Numbered from the stretch's first letter, positions 1-10,203 are shown. The stretch is DNA of 64,000 nucleotides from Microbacterium marinum (GCF_014204835.1 NZ_JACHMD010000001.1:2108001-2172000), one strand, 5' to 3'. Numbers and translations: made by a program. The notes: generated from the sequence alone by a model not told the origin.

Positions 1-667
1 GGTAGAGCGGGTACTGCACCGCGAGGCGAATGAAGAACAGCGCCGCCCAGGCGATCGCGAGCCAGAAGAATACCCGACGCTTCCGGCGATCTTTCCGCCA
101 CGCGGTGCCCTCGTTCATGAGGAATCCGACCGCGAGTCCGATGAGCGACCAGCCGACCAGTGCGGAGATGAGGAACGCCGTCCCGTAGGCCGCATTCGTG
201 ATGAGCCCCGGAACGAAGTTGTCCTCTCCCCGCCCGGTGAACAGGGCGAGGGCCGCCGCGACACCCGCGGCGATCAGTCCGCCGAACGCGGCGCCCGCGG
301 GCGAACGCTGGAGCAGACGGATGACGGTGAACACGACCGCCAGCCCGACCGAGCCGGCGAGGGAGAGGACGAGGTTCTGACCGGAGACCGCGTAGAGGAT
401 GACGAACGCGAGGCCGGGCAGCACGGACTCGGCGACCCCGCGCCAGCCGCCCATCGCGTGCCAGACGACGCGGCCGGTGCTCGCGTCCGCCGCCGGGTCG
501 AGACCCGCTCGGCGCGCCGCACCGCCCAGCGCCTGTCCGAGGATCTCCGACGCCGAGACGTCGGCCGATCGATCCGATGCCGAGCCCGCCGTGGGCGGCT
601 CCAGGCCGGGTCGGGATGCCGGGGACTCCCGGTCGTCGCGACGAGGAGTCCCCTCGGGCGCGCTCAC
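1..667 (-). CDS. DUF3159 membrane protein (partial, C-terminus outside window)
   Basis: The reverse-strand frame runs off the left edge of the window. It starts at a GTG that overlaps the stop of the DUF3710 gene (GTGA), so the two are translationally coupled. The first ~50 residues are hydrophilic and disordered-looking. Several hydrophobic segments follow (for example around LPGLAFVILYAVSGQNLVLS and LITNAAYGTAFLISALVGW), with basic loops such as WRKDRRKRR between later helices. This order matches the actinobacterial DUF3159 family, integral membrane proteins of unknown function usually found beside DUF3710 and dut. The family call comes from sequence pattern and neighbours; no biochemical role can be given. 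Confidence 0.85.
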   Translation of the reverse strand, partial: MSAPEGTPRRDDRESPASRPGLEPPTAGSASDRSADVSASEILGQALGGAARRAGLDPAADASTGRVVWHAMGGWRGVAESVLPGLAFVILYAVSGQNLVLSLAGSVGLAVVFTVIRLLQRSPAGAAFGGLIAAGVAAALALFTGRGEDNFVPGLITNAAYGTAFLISALVGWSLIGLAVGFLMNEGTAWRKDRRKRRVFFWLAIAWAALFFIRLAVQYPLY

Positions 668-1248
668 GCGCCGCCCGGCGACGCCGGCATCTTCAGGGGG
701 ATGAGGTCGCGCGGCGGCATGGGCGTGTTCCCGCGCACGACGACGAGCGATCGGAAGAGGTCTTCGATCTGGGCTGCGGCTTCGAGGTTGCCGGCGGCGG
801 CGCCGCCGATCACGCCACGGAGGAACCAGCGAGGGCCGTCGACACCGACGAATCGGGCGAGCCGCTTCCCCGCGTCGCCTTCGGCGCCCACGACCGGGAC
901 CTCGGCGAGGAGCTCCGGACCCAGCGGGCCCTCCCTCTCCTCGACGCGGCCGCCCTGCTGGCGGATCTGCTCGCGGATCTGCTCACGGGTCTCTTCCCAC
1001 AGGCCGCTCGAGCGCGGGGCGGCGAAGGGCTGCACCTGCAGGGTGGACCCCGCGTAGTCGAGTCCGACGGCGACGATCCGCTTGGTCTGCTCCTCGACCT
1101 CGAGCCGGAGGTTCAGACCCTCCCGGGGCAGCACCTTGACTCCGCCGAGATCGATGTAGGGGCGGACGGCGTTCGCCTCGGACTCGTCGAAGGGGCCTGC
1201 GTCGGCGCGGTCGGCGGGGGCTGATTTGGGGGCGAGGTCATCGCTCAT
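664..1248 (-). CDS. DUF3710 domain-containing protein
   Basis: This 194-residue cytosolic protein has an acidic, disordered N-terminus followed by one compact domain. Recognisable stretches are VRPYIDLGGVKVLPREGLNL, RIVAVGLDYAGSTLQVQPFA and PRWFLRGVIGGAA, which match DUF3710, an actinobacterial family of unknown function. Its ATG overlaps the dut stop (ATGA), and its own stop overlaps the GTG of the DUF3159 gene, so dut, DUF3710 and DUF3159 form one coupled operon. The constant association with dut suggests a housekeeping role, but that is only an inference. Confidence 0.9.
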   Translation of the reverse strand: MSDDLAPKSAPADRADAGPFDESEANAVRPYIDLGGVKVLPREGLNLRLEVEEQTKRIVAVGLDYAGSTLQVQPFAAPRSSGLWEETREQIREQIRQQGGRVEEREGPLGPELLAEVPVVGAEGDAGKRLARFVGVDGPRWFLRGVIGGAAAGNLEAAAQIEDLFRSLVVVRGNTPMPPRDLIPLKMPASPGGA

Positions 1249-1691
1249 GCGGACTGTCCTGTCGTGTATCCGGTGGAACCGAACCCGCCTTCGCCGCGCG
1301 CGCTCTCGGTGAGCGATTCGACGGGCAGGAATGTGGCGTGCGCGAAGGGCATCACGATGAGTTGCGCGATGCGATCACCCGCCGTGACCTCGAAGGCCTC
1401 CTCGGTGTCGGTGTTCACCAGGGTGACCTTGATCTCGCCGCGGTAGCCGGCGTCCACCGTACCCGGCGAGTTGACGATGGAGATGCCGTGTCGGGTGGCG
1501 AGGCCGCTGCGTGGCACGACGAAGGCGAGGTACCCCTCGGGCAGCGCAATGCGCACGCCGGTTCCGACCAGGGCACGCTGACCGGGCTGCAGAGTCAGAC
1601 TCTCGGTCGCGACGAGGTCGGCGCCCGCATCGCCCGGGTGAGCGTACGTGGGGACATGCGCCGCGATAATGGGAACGTCCACGGAATCCAT
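1245..1691 (-). CDS. dut: dUTP diphosphatase
   Basis: The enzyme hydrolyses dUTP to dUMP and pyrophosphate, which keeps uracil out of DNA and supplies dUMP for thymidylate synthesis. The protein has about 148 residues, normal for a trimeric dUTPase. The five family motifs are present in order: HPGDAGADL, PRSGLA, NSPGTVDAGYRGEI, RIAQLIV and the C-terminal RGEGGFGSTG arm that closes over the active site. The chosen start is the ATG at 1691; an in-frame GTG lies directly upstream at 1694 and another start (GTG) at 1682. Only 15 bases separate this start from the divergent DUF3093 start. Confidence 0.95.
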   Translation of the reverse strand: MDSVDVPIIAAHVPTYAHPGDAGADLVATESLTLQPGQRALVGTGVRIALPEGYLAFVVPRSGLATRHGISIVNSPGTVDAGYRGEIKVTLVNTDTEEAFEVTAGDRIAQLIVMPFAHATFLPVESLTESARGEGGFGSTGYTTGQSA

Positions 1692-1706
1692 CACCCCCCG
1701 AGGCTA

Positions 1707-2183
1707 ATGCACAACGCCGAACGTCCCGCCCCCGCATCCGCGTCGTATCGGGAGCGCCTCAGCCCATCCCTCTGGCTCATCGTGAGCGCGGCAGTATGCG
1801 CGCCCATGGCCGCGATCGTGTTCGCCCCCGTCGACGGCACGTGGGCGCTGGTGATCGGCCTGATCGTCGGGATCGCGATCGTCGTCGCTCTCATCGCGTC
1901 GGCTCCGCGTCTTCGCGTGGACGGGACCCAGCTTCGTGTCGGACGAGCGCACATCGACGTGTCGTACCTGGGTACGCCCGAGGTGCTGACGGGCGACGAG
2001 GCCCGCGCCGCCCGCGGACGGGACCTCTCACCGAACGACTGGCATCTCCTCCGCGGCGGGATCGACGGCGTCGTGCGGGTGCCCCTGACCGACGAGAACG
2101 ACCCCACCACGCGGTGGGTGTTCTCGTCCCGCACACCCGAGCGGGTGGCGGCGATGATCACCCGCGCGCAGCGGGGTCGCTGA
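1707..2183 (+). CDS. DUF3093 membrane protein
   Basis: This 158-residue protein has two adjacent hydrophobic helices near residues 20-65 (LWLIVSAAVCAPMAAIVFAP and ALVIGLIVGIAIVVALIASA), followed by a soluble C-terminal domain with RTPERVAAMI near the end. The layout matches DUF3093, a small actinobacterial membrane family of unknown function that often sits beside dut. It is read divergently from dut with only 15 bases between the start codons, and the only ribosome-binding candidate is a short GAGG. A GATAAT hexamer at 1665-1670, inside dut, could be its -10 element. Confidence 0.85.
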   Translation: MHNAERPAPASASYRERLSPSLWLIVSAAVCAPMAAIVFAPVDGTWALVIGLIVGIAIVVALIASAPRLRVDGTQLRVGRAHIDVSYLGTPEVLTGDEARAARGRDLSPNDWHLLRGGIDGVVRVPLTDENDPTTRWVFSSRTPERVAAMITRAQRGR

Positions 2184-2194
2184 GATACGAGCGG

Positions 2195-2485
2195 TCAGGC
2201 GCACTCGGTGCAGATCGCACCGATGGAGGTCTGGTGGTCGATCTGCGTGCGGTGCTTCACCAGGAAGCACTCCACGCAAGTGAACTCGTCCTCCTGCGGG
2301 GGGAGGACGACGACGTCGAGGTCGACGTCGGAGAGGTCGGCGCCCGGGAGCTCGAAGCCCGACGGGTTGTCGGAGTCCTCGACGTCCACCGACCCCGACA
2401 TCTTGTCCGGAACGCGCTCCTTGAGAGCCTCGATCGACTCGCTGTCGTCCTCGGTCTTGCGGGGGGCGTCGTAATCCGTTGCCAT
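2195..2485 (-). CDS. DUF4193 small zinc-finger-like protein
   Basis: The protein has 96 residues from the ATG at 2485 (MATDYDAPRK). It is acidic in the middle and ends in a cysteine-rich module: CVECFLVKHRTQ followed by AICTECA. The two CxxC pairs could bind one zinc ion. This is the pattern of DUF4193, a conserved actinobacterial family of unknown function. A longer frame starts at an ATG five codons upstream, but family members begin with MATDYD. The gene is convergent with the DUF3093 gene, with 11 bases between the stop codons. Confidence 0.88.
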   Translation of the reverse strand: MATDYDAPRKTEDDSESIEALKERVPDKMSGSVDVEDSDNPSGFELPGADLSDVDLDVVVLPPQEDEFTCVECFLVKHRTQIDHQTSIGAICTECA

Positions 2486-2722
2486 TGGCGAATGTCTCAA
2501 CTTTCGGGGTGTTGCTGTGTGCTGGTGCCCGTTCGGGCGGCCATAGTTTGCATCACGGGCCGGTGAATCGCAAATGAGTCGCCGTCCCGTCGCCCCTTTT
2601 CAGGGGGATGACTGCGCAAACTCGCGGCACGCCCGCGATATTCCCTCCCCTGCCGGGCACGCGTGCGAGCATGGGCGCGGCAGGTCGAAACGGGCCCACG
2701 CTGGATCTGGAGGATGTCTCGC

Positions 2723-3751
2723 ATGGAGCAGCTCAAAGTCATCGGCACCGAAGACGGTCGGCTGATGCTCGCCACCGAATCCGGCGATCGGTTCTCGCTC
2801 GCCGTCGATGAGGCGCTGCGCGCGCAGCTGCGCCGACTGCAGCGCGACGCCGAGCCGCGCACGCACCGGGCGAGCCCCCGTGACATCCAGTCGCACATCC
2901 GTGCCGGCATGTCCGCGGAAGAGGTCGCCGAGATCCTCGGTGTGCGCATCGAGGACGTCCAGCGCTTCGAAGGACCCGTCCTCGCCGAGCGCGAGCACAT
3001 CGTGGGCCAGGCCCTCGCCGTGACGGTCCTCATCGGAGGCGAGCTCGACCCCGGCGCCCAGCCCACTTTCGGCAACGCCGTCCGCGCGAAGCTCGCCGAA
3101 GCGGGCGCCACCGGCGAACGCTGGACGAGCTGGCGCGACCAGACCGGGTGGATCGTGAAGCTCGAGTTCACCGCCGGCGAGGTCGAGCACGACGCGCGCT
3201 GGGGCTTCGACCCGCGCCGCTCGAGCCTGTCTCCGCAGAACTCCGACGCCGTGCAGCTCTCGCGTCAGGGGTCGCTGCCCGAAGGACTCATCCCCCGCCT
3301 GCGCGCGCTCGATTCTTCGCCGCTGAAAGACTCCTCCCGCTTCGACAGCGGCGCGTTCGGCATCCGTGGCGCCGTCGAGCCCGAGGCGGACCTCGAGCCG
3401 GAATCCCGGCCCGCGTCTTCGCCCGCCGTGCAGCACGCCGCCATCAAGCGCGCCCCCGACGCACCGGTCACCTCCGCCGAGACGGCAGACCTGCTCGAAG
3501 CGCTGCGGCGCAGGCGCGGTCAGCGTGAGCCGATGCCCACCGAATCGACCGCGGACGAACGCCCGCAGACGCCGGTCGCGCTCTTCGACGCCCTCGAGCC
3601 GGGATACGAGGCCGCCGCACCGGAGGAGTCGGCCGATGCCCCGTCCGATGACGACGCCGACGCTCCGACCGAGCAGACGCGTCGCAAGGGACGCACCTCG
3701 ATGCCCTCATGGGATGAGATCGTCTTCGGCGCACGCACCGAAGACGGCTGA
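2723..3751 (+). CDS. sepH: Septation protein SepH (DUF3071)
   Basis: SepH is an actinobacterial cell-division protein that binds FtsZ and promotes assembly of its filaments at the septum. The N-terminal DUF3071 domain covers about residues 1-170 and includes a helix-turn-helix-like part (AGMSAEEVAEILGVRIEDVQR). A long, acidic, low-complexity linker follows, and the protein ends in a short conserved tail (RTSMPSWDEIVFGAR) that is typical of the family. The ATG at 2723 was chosen because GGAGG lies 9 bases upstream; the in-frame ATG at 2714 would sit directly on that ribosome-binding site. The length of 342 residues is normal. Confidence 0.92.
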   Translation: MEQLKVIGTEDGRLMLATESGDRFSLAVDEALRAQLRRLQRDAEPRTHRASPRDIQSHIRAGMSAEEVAEILGVRIEDVQRFEGPVLAEREHIVGQALAVTVLIGGELDPGAQPTFGNAVRAKLAEAGATGERWTSWRDQTGWIVKLEFTAGEVEHDARWGFDPRRSSLSPQNSDAVQLSRQGSLPEGLIPRLRALDSSPLKDSSRFDSGAFGIRGAVEPEADLEPESRPASSPAVQHAAIKRAPDAPVTSAETADLLEALRRRRGQREPMPTESTADERPQTPVALFDALEPGYEAAAPEESADAPSDDDADAPTEQTRRKGRTSMPSWDEIVFGARTEDG

Positions 3752-3763
3752 TCCTCGGCGCGA

Positions 3764-4903
3764 TCAGCCGCCGACCGCGAATGCCCCCAGCCGCACCAGA
3801 GGGACGATCCGCTCGGCGTCGGTGAGCGACCCATGCTGGCCGATCATGTTCTGCGGCTTCTTGTCGCTCTCGCGGTCGTCGTAGTACGCGACGGAGGCTC
3901 TCGCAGCGACGAGGACGTCTCCGATCCTCGCCTCGACGTCGGGGTCGACGGCCTCCCCGAACAGTCCGGCCTCGATCGCGTCCCGCCGACGCAGCACCCA
4001 CGCGCGGGCCTGCTCACGAGCGTCCCAACGCGCGAACACGCCCTCCGCGCCGCCGTCCTCCGCGTACAAATGCAGCATCCTCGGCTCGCCCCCGACGACG
4101 CGGACGCCCTCCCAGAGCTCGTCCCCGGCGCCCACCAGCATCTGCCGATGTCGCGGGACATCGACCATGCCGTGATCGGCGGTGACGACGGCACCCGCGT
4201 GACGCCCGAGCGCGGTGTCGAGGGTGCGCGCCGCGGCATCCACCGTCTCAAGCCCCGCTGACCATTCGTCGCTCTCCCACCCGCGGGCATGACCGATCGC
4301 GTCGAGTTCGGGGACATAGGCGTAGATGAGGGCGCCGGGATGCCGCAACGCGAGATCCGCGGCCCGGTCCACGCGCTCCGCGATCGACGCCGCGGCGACG
4401 AACTCCGCGCCGCGCTGCAGGGCGCGCGTGAATCCGGTGCCTTCGTATGCGGCCTTCGTGACGACGAAGACAGGCCTGCCGCGCTCCGCCTCCCGTTCCA
4501 GGAGGGGCCGGCTCCGCTGCCAGGTCAGCGGGTCGAGCCCGTCGGTCTCGTAGCCGCGGAGCTGATTGGGCACCTCATCGGTGCCCGGCACGCGCGCCCG
4601 ATACCCGACGAGGCCGTGGGCTCCCGGCGCGTCGCCGGTCAGCAGGCTCGCGAGCGCTGCTGCGGTGGTCGCCGGGAACACGGTCCGCGCGGCATCCTTC
4701 TTCGTCATCCGCTGGGTGAGGAAACGTGCATATCCGGCCCGCGCGGTGAGGTTCCCGCGCCCGAGCCCGTCGACGAGGAGGACGATGGCCGACCGAGCCG
4801 GTGCGAACCACGACGGGGCGCCTTCGAGAGCCGCCAAGACATTGGGCACCACGTCGGTGAGGCTCCGGGCTCCAGGAGGGTCCGCGGGTAGGCTGAGGGA
4901 CAT
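3764..4903 (-). CDS. Alkaline phosphatase superfamily (type I phosphodiesterase/nucleotide pyrophosphatase) protein
   Basis: This metal-dependent hydrolase of the alkaline phosphatase superfamily probably cleaves phosphodiester or pyrophosphate bonds; the substrate is unknown. Metal-ligand and nucleophile motifs are visible: [10 protein letters not shown] near residue 45, [19 protein letters not shown] (Thr nucleophile) near residue 80, [14 protein letters not shown], and [14 protein letters not shown]. No signal peptide is apparent, so it is probably cytosolic. The start at 4903 is preceded by GGGAG 10 bases away. In other actinobacteria a homologue commonly lies between sepH and the topoisomerase IV genes, as here. 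Confidence 0.85.
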   Translation of the reverse strand: MSLSLPADPPGARSLTDVVPNVLAALEGAPSWFAPARSAIVLLVDGLGRGNLTARAGYARFLTQRMTKKDAARTVFPATTAAALASLLTGDAPGAHGLVGYRARVPGTDEVPNQLRGYETDGLDPLTWQRSRPLLEREAERGRPVFVVTKAAYEGTGFTRALQRGAEFVAAASIAERVDRAADLALRHPGALIYAYVPELDAIGHARGWESDEWSAGLETVDAAARTLDTALGRHAGAVVTADHGMVDVPRHRQMLVGAGDELWEGVRVVGGEPRMLHLYAEDGGAEGVFARWDAREQARAWVLRRRDAIEAGLFGEAVDPDVEARIGDVLVAARASVAYYDDRESDKKPQNMIGQHGSLTDAERIVPLVRLGAFAVGG

Positions 4904-4990
4904 CCGGGCAAGTCTCCCACACGGCATGACGGCCCGCCCCCGGCTCCCGCGCCGGGCGTCAGCACCCCTCACCCGAGACCGATCGAGGAC

Positions 4991-7447
4991 ATGGCAGCTT
5001 CGCGCACTCCCCCGTCATCCCCCGCCGTCGAGCGCATCGAGGACATCGACCTCGCCGAGGAGATGCAGGGATCCTTCCTGGAGTACGCCTATTCGGTCAT
5101 CTACTCCCGCGCACTGCCCGACGCCAGGGACGGGCTGAAGCCCGTCCAGCGGCGCATCCTCTTCCAGATGGCCGAGATGGGGCTCCGACCCGACCGCGGT
5201 CACGTGAAGAGCGCCCGCGTCGTCGGCGAGGTGATGGGAAAGCTCCACCCGCACGGAGACTCCGCCATCTACGACGCGCTCGTGCGCCTCGCCCAGGACT
5301 TCGCTCTGCGCGTGCCCCTGGTCGACGGCCACGGCAACTTCGGCTCCCTCGACGACGGCCCCGCCGCCGCCCGGTACACCGAGGCGCGCCTGGCTCCCTC
5401 GGCACTGGCACTCACGGAGCACCTCGACGAGGACGTCGTGGACTTCATCCCGAACTACGACGGGCAGTTCCAGCAGCCCGAAGTGCTCTCCGCCGCCTTC
5501 CCCAACCTCCTCGTCAACGGCACCACCGGCATCGCGGTCGGCATGGCGACCAACATGGCGCCGCACAACCTCATCGAGGTCGTCTCCGCTGCCATCCACC
5601 TCCTCGAGAATCCTGACGCCACCCTCGAGGAGCTGATGGAGTTCGTGCCCGGTCCCGACCTCCCCGGCGGCGGAGTCATCGTCGGTCTCGACGGCATCAA
5701 GGAGGCGTACCAGTCCGGACGCGGAACCTTCCGAACCCGCGCGAAGTCGTCGATCGAGTCGCTCGGACCGCGCCGCACCGGCATCATCGTCACCGAGCTG
5801 CCCTACATGGTCGGCCCCGAGCGGGTCATGGAGAAGATCCGCGATGCCGTCACCGCCAAGAAGCTCACCGGAATCTCCGACATCACCGACCTGACGGACC
5901 GCAACCACGGTCTGCGGCTCGTGATCGGCATCAAGACGGGCTTCGACCCGAACGCCGTATTGGAGCAGCTCTACCGTCTGACACCGCTCGAGGACTCCTT
6001 CGGTATCAACAACGTCGCGCTCGTCGGCGGCCAGCCGCAGACGCTCGGTCTGAAGGAGATGCTGCGCGTCTACCTCGATCACCGTATCCAGGTGATCACC
6101 CGACGCAGCCGATTCCGACTCGCCCGCAAGCAGGAGCGCCTGCACCTCGTCGAAGGCCTCCTTATCGCGATCCTCGACATTGACGAGGTCATCCAGGTCA
6201 TCCGCACCTCGGATGACAGCGAGATGGCGCGCACGCGCCTCATGGACGTCTTCGACCTGTCTCAGCTGCAGGCCGAGTACATCCTCGAGCTGCGCCTCCG
6301 CCGCCTCACCAAGTTCTCCCGGGTCGAGCTCGAGGCCGAGCGCGACACCCTCAAGGCCGACATCGCGGCCCTGGAGGAACTGCTCGGCAGCGACGTGCTG
6401 CTGCGCCGTCAGGTCGCGGTGGAGTTGGATGCCGCGGCAGATGCCTACGGGACCCCCCGTCGCACGCTGCTCATGAACGGCGGGCCCGTCGCGCCGCGCG
6501 GCCGGGCCGCGGCGCCGGCCGACCTCCAGATCGCCGACGCGCCCTGCCGCGTGTTCCTGTCGGCGACCGGTCGGATGATCCGCGCCGAGCTCGTTGCCGA
6601 CGCACCCAGCGGTGGCATCGTCACGCCGGCACGACGCTCGAAGCACGACGCGATCCGCTCAGCCGTCGACGCCACCACGCGCGGCGACCTCGGCGCGGTG
6701 ACGAGCGCAGGCCGCCTCGTGCGCTTCTCCCCCGTCGACCTCCCGTCCGTGCCCGCCAACTCGGTGCAGCTCGGCGCCGGCACCAAGGCCGACCAGTACC
6801 TGGGGCTTTCAGGGGCGGAGCATGTCATCGCGGTCGTCCGCCTCGATGAGGCGGCCCCGATCGCGCTGGGCACCGCGCAGGGAGTCGTCAAGCGGGTCGC
6901 GGCGACGGAGCTGCCTGCCGGCAAACACGACGTCGAGATCATCGCGCTCAAGCCCGGCGACTCCGTCGTCGGGGCCGCACCGGCCGCCGACGATGCTGAG
7001 CTCGTCTTCATCACGAGCGATGCTCAGCTGCTGCGATTCGAGGCCGCCTCCGTGCGCCCCCAGGGTCGCGCGGCCGGCGGCATGGCCGGCATCCGACTGT
7101 CCGCCGACGCCCAGGTCATCGCCTTCACGGCGGTCATCGCCGGCGAGGAGACCGTCGTGGCGACGATCGCCGGATCGACGTCGGCCCTCGCGGGCACCGA
7201 CGCCGGTTCCGGCAAGGTGTCGGCCTTCGCGGAGTTCCCCGCCAAAGGTCGCGCGACCGGTGGTGTGCGCGCTCAGCGCTTCCTCCGGGGCGAGGATGCG
7301 CTGACGCTGGCCTGGGTGGGCGATGACCCACGCGCGGTCGGCACGGACGGCGCGGTGCGGCAGCTGCCCGCGGCCGGCGCGAAGCGGGATGCCTCCGGGC
7401 AGACGCTCGACGCCGTCATCGGCGCGATCGGCACCGTGGTCCGCTGA
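4991..7447 (+). CDS. parC: DNA topoisomerase IV subunit A (ParC)
   Basis: ParC is the DNA breakage-reunion subunit of topoisomerase IV, which decatenates daughter chromosomes together with ParE. The winged-helix part carries the quinolone-determining loop [14 protein letters not shown], with Ser91 and Asp95 at the positions that matter for resistance (the susceptible-type residues). The active-site tyrosine is Tyr129 in [10 protein letters not shown]. The C-terminal ~300 residues form the DNA-wrapping beta-pinwheel. At 818 residues it has the length of actinobacterial type IIA A subunits. It faces parE across the small DUF4287 gene. GyrA is the main alternative; the parE neighbour favours ParC. 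Confidence 0.92.
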   Translation: MAASRTPPSSPAVERIEDIDLAEEMQGSFLEYAYSVIYSRALPDARDGLKPVQRRILFQMAEMGLRPDRGHVKSARVVGEVMGKLHPHGDSAIYDALVRLAQDFALRVPLVDGHGNFGSLDDGPAAARYTEARLAPSALALTEHLDEDVVDFIPNYDGQFQQPEVLSAAFPNLLVNGTTGIAVGMATNMAPHNLIEVVSAAIHLLENPDATLEELMEFVPGPDLPGGGVIVGLDGIKEAYQSGRGTFRTRAKSSIESLGPRRTGIIVTELPYMVGPERVMEKIRDAVTAKKLTGISDITDLTDRNHGLRLVIGIKTGFDPNAVLEQLYRLTPLEDSFGINNVALVGGQPQTLGLKEMLRVYLDHRIQVITRRSRFRLARKQERLHLVEGLLIAILDIDEVIQVIRTSDDSEMARTRLMDVFDLSQLQAEYILELRLRRLTKFSRVELEAERDTLKADIAALEELLGSDVLLRRQVAVELDAAADAYGTPRRTLLMNGGPVAPRGRAAAPADLQIADAPCRVFLSATGRMIRAELVADAPSGGIVTPARRSKHDAIRSAVDATTRGDLGAVTSAGRLVRFSPVDLPSVPANSVQLGAGTKADQYLGLSGAEHVIAVVRLDEAAPIALGTAQGVVKRVAATELPAGKHDVEIIALKPGDSVVGAAPAADDAELVFITSDAQLLRFEAASVRPQGRAAGGMAGIRLSADAQVIAFTAVIAGEETVVATIAGSTSALAGTDAGSGKVSAFAEFPAKGRATGGVRAQRFLRGEDALTLAWVGDDPRAVGTDGAVRQLPAAGAKRDASGQTLDAVIGAIGTVVR

Positions 7448-7448
7448 G

Positions 7449-7697
7449 TCAGCCCGCGAGCGTCGCCTTCGCATAGGCGACGACGGCGTTCGCGTGGCCG
7501 TGGCCGAGACCGTGCTCCTGCTTGAGGAGGGTCACGACCTCCCGGTGTGCGCGGGTGTCGAGGCTGTCGGCCGCGATGTCCAGCCAGTGCTGGATCGGCT
7601 GCCCGTACGTCTTCTCGATGCTCGCGAAATACGACGCCGGACCCTTCGGCTTCTCGCCGTCGGCGAAGACCGGCGCGGGAACGCGATGCGTGCTCAT
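7449..7697 (-). CDS. DUF4287 domain-containing protein
   Basis: The whole 82-residue protein is one DUF4287 domain: ASYFASIEKTYGQPIQHWLD followed by EVVTLLKQEHGLGHGHANAV and AYAKA. Members are small helical proteins of unknown function, often found alone or beside DNA-related genes. The gene sits between parC and parE. It is convergent with parC, with a single base between the two stop codons, and co-directional with parE, whose stop is 21 bases upstream of this start, so it may be transcribed from parE. Confidence 0.85.
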   Translation of the reverse strand: MSTHRVPAPVFADGEKPKGPASYFASIEKTYGQPIQHWLDIAADSLDTRAHREVVTLLKQEHGLGHGHANAVVAYAKATLAG

Positions 7698-7718
7698 GCG
7701 CTCAGGCTAGCGCTCGGC

Positions 7719-9791
7719 TCAGGCGTCGATGGCCTCGCGGTCGAGGCGGTCGGCCGACGACACGATGAAGTCGCGGCGCGGCGCGACCTCGCTGCCCATG
7801 AGGAGTTCGAACACGGATGCCGCGGCCTCGGCGTCCTGCATGCGCACGCGGCGCAGCAGGCGACCGTCCCGCGCCATCGTGGTGTCCGCGAGCTGATCGG
7901 CATCCATCTCGCCGAGGCCCTTGTACCGCTGAACGGGTTCCTGCCAGCGCCTGCCGGACTTCGTCAGCTTGGTGAGGAGCGCGTGCAGCTCCTTCTCGCT
8001 GTACGTGTAGATGGTCTCGTTCGGCTTGGACCCCGGGTTGATCGCGATGACGCGGTGCAGCGGCGGGACGGCGGCGTAGACGCGACCGGCTTCGACCAGC
8101 GGGCGCATGTACCGGAAGAAGAGGGTGAGCAGCAGCGTGCGGATGTGCGCGCCGTCGACGTCGGCGTCGCTCATCAGGATCACCTTGCCGTAGCGCGCCG
8201 CCTCCAGGTCGAACGAGCGACCCGACCCGGCGCCGATCACCTGGATGATCGCGGCGCACTCGGCGTTCGAGAGCATGTCGCTGATCGATGCCTTCTGCAC
8301 GTTGAGGATCTTGCCGCGGATCGGCAGCAGGGCCTGATACTCGCTGTTGCGGGCGAGCTTCGCGGTGCCGAGCGCCGAGTCGCCCTCGACGATGAACAGT
8401 TCGGATTCGGCGACGTCGTTGGTGCGGCAGTCCGCGAGCTTCGCGGGGAGCGACGAGGACTCGAGTGCGTTCTTGCGGCGCTGGGTCTCCTTGTGGGTGC
8501 GCGCTGAGATGCGCGCCTTCATCTCGGAGACGACCTTCTCGAGCAGGAGGGCCGACTGCGCCTTGTCGTCGCGCTTGGTCGACGAGAACTTCGCGCCGAG
8601 CTCCTTACTCACCACGGATGCCACGATGTTGCGGACTGCGGGAGTTCCGAGGACCTCCTTGGTCTGCCCCTCGAACTGCGGTTCGGGCAGCCGGACGGTG
8701 AGGACCACCGAGAGACCTGCGAGGATGTCGTCCTTCTCGATCTTCTCGCTCGTCCCGACCTTCAGCTTGCGCGCGTTCGCCTCGATCTGGCCACGGATGA
8801 CCTTCATGAGGCCCTGCTCGAAGCCCTGCTGATGGGTGCCGCCCTTGGGGGTCGCGATGATGTTGACGAAGGAGCGGCCGACGGTCTCGTACCCGGTCCC
8901 CCACCGGAGCGCGATGTCCACGTGGCACTCGCGCTGGACCTCGGTCGGCACCATCGCGCCCGAGGGCTGCAGTACCGGCACGGTTTCGCTGAAGTTCCCC
9001 GTGCCCTCGAGACGCCACGTGTCGGTGATCGGAGCATCCGGAGCAAGGAAGTCGGCGAACTCCGAGATGCCGCCGTCGAAGCGGTAACTGGTCTCGACGG
9101 GCTCTTCGCCGCGTTCGTCACGGATGACGATCTCGAGCCCCGGGACGAGGAACGCAGTCTGCCGTGCCCGCTGTTCGAGTTCGCCGAAATCGAACGCGGC
9201 ATCCTTCGTGAAGATCTGGCGGTCCGCCCAGTAGCGAATGCGGGTGCCCGTCGTGCCCTTGGGTGCTTTGCCGACCACGCGAAGTTCGCTGGACTTCTCG
9301 TATGGGCGGAACTCGGACGCCGGGCCGTCGCCGCCGAAAACCCCGGGCTCGCCACGGTGGAACGACATGGCGTAGGTCTTCCCCCCGCGGTCGACCTCGA
9401 CGTCGAGCCGCTCGGAGAGAGCGTTGACGACCGAGGCGCCGACGCCGTGCAGACCGCCCGACGCAGCGTACGAGCCACCGCCGAACTTGCCGCCGGCGTG
9501 GAGCTTCGTGAAGACGACCTCGACGCCGGTGAGGCCGGTGCGGGGTTCGACGTCGACCGGGATGCCGCGCGCCTTGTCGCGCACCTCGACGCTGCCGTCG
9601 GGGTGCAGGAGGATGTCGATGCGCGACCCGAAGCCGCCGAGCGCCTCGTCGACGGAATTGTCGATGATCTCCCAGAGGCAATGCATGAGGCCACGCGAGT
9701 CGGTGGACCCGATGTACATCCCGGGACGTTTGCGGACAGCCTCGAGCCCTTCCAGGACCTGCAGATGGTGGGCGGAGTACTCGGCTGTCAC
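7719..9791 (-). CDS. parE: DNA topoisomerase IV subunit B (ParE)
   Basis: ParE is the ATPase subunit of topoisomerase IV. The N-terminal GHKL ATPase shows KRPGMYIGST, EIIDNSVDEAL (the catalytic Glu region) and GLHGVGASVVNAL. The transducer domain follows, then the TOPRIM metal site with VEGDSALG and SDADVDGAHIRTLLL. The GTG start at 9791 (VTAEYSAHHLQVLEGLEAV) gives 690 residues, the usual length; earlier starts add about 80 residues with no family resemblance. A GGAG lies three bases before the GTG. ParC is encoded on the opposite strand 270 bases beyond the end of this gene. Confidence 0.94.
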   Translation of the reverse strand: MTAEYSAHHLQVLEGLEAVRKRPGMYIGSTDSRGLMHCLWEIIDNSVDEALGGFGSRIDILLHPDGSVEVRDKARGIPVDVEPRTGLTGVEVVFTKLHAGGKFGGGSYAASGGLHGVGASVVNALSERLDVEVDRGGKTYAMSFHRGEPGVFGGDGPASEFRPYEKSSELRVVGKAPKGTTGTRIRYWADRQIFTKDAAFDFGELEQRARQTAFLVPGLEIVIRDERGEEPVETSYRFDGGISEFADFLAPDAPITDTWRLEGTGNFSETVPVLQPSGAMVPTEVQRECHVDIALRWGTGYETVGRSFVNIIATPKGGTHQQGFEQGLMKVIRGQIEANARKLKVGTSEKIEKDDILAGLSVVLTVRLPEPQFEGQTKEVLGTPAVRNIVASVVSKELGAKFSSTKRDDKAQSALLLEKVVSEMKARISARTHKETQRRKNALESSSLPAKLADCRTNDVAESELFIVEGDSALGTAKLARNSEYQALLPIRGKILNVQKASISDMLSNAECAAIIQVIGAGSGRSFDLEAARYGKVILMSDADVDGAHIRTLLLTLFFRYMRPLVEAGRVYAAVPPLHRVIAINPGSKPNETIYTYSEKELHALLTKLTKSGRRWQEPVQRYKGLGEMDADQLADTTMARDGRLLRRVRMQDAEAAASVFELLMGSEVAPRRDFIVSSADRLDREAIDA

Positions 9792-9981
9792 AATCTCCAA
9801 TCGTATCCGCGGGCGCCCTGTCGGGACCGCCGACACACACGGCGTGATGCGCCCGAGACCGATCACGGGTGCGCACCGTACGCGCACAGCGAAATGTCGC
9901 GCAATGGCGGCATACCCGCAGGATTCGCGTGGTTGTATGTCATGACTGTCGCGTGAAGAACACTTAGAGGAGGCACCTGAC

Positions 9982-10203
9982 ATGAGCACATCTACCGCCA
10001 CCGAGCCTGGAGCCGTCCTCGAATACCGCCTCACCGCGATGGACCGTTGCGATTCGTGCGGCGCACAGGCCTACATCGCCGCTGAGGTCAACGGGAGCGA
10101 GCTCCTGTTCTGCGCACACCACGGCCGCAAGTACGAGGAGAAGCTCCGCTCCGTCGCCACGAGCTGGCATGACGAGACCGCGCGTCTCTCCGAGGCTCCC
10201 TGA
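9982..10203 (+). CDS. DUF7455 small cysteine-containing protein
   Basis: This 73-residue protein has a strong GAGGAGG ribosome-binding site. The core is MDRCDSCGAQAYIAAEV followed by ELLFCAHHGRKYEEKL: a CxxC pair and a CxHH pair that together could bind a zinc ion. The pattern matches the actinobacterial DUF7455 family, small putative zinc proteins of unknown function commonly found between parE and sigA, as here. It is monocistronic and ends just before a strong bidirectional terminator. Confidence 0.85.
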   Translation: MSTSTATEPGAVLEYRLTAMDRCDSCGAQAYIAAEVNGSELLFCAHHGRKYEEKLRSVATSWHDETARLSEAP

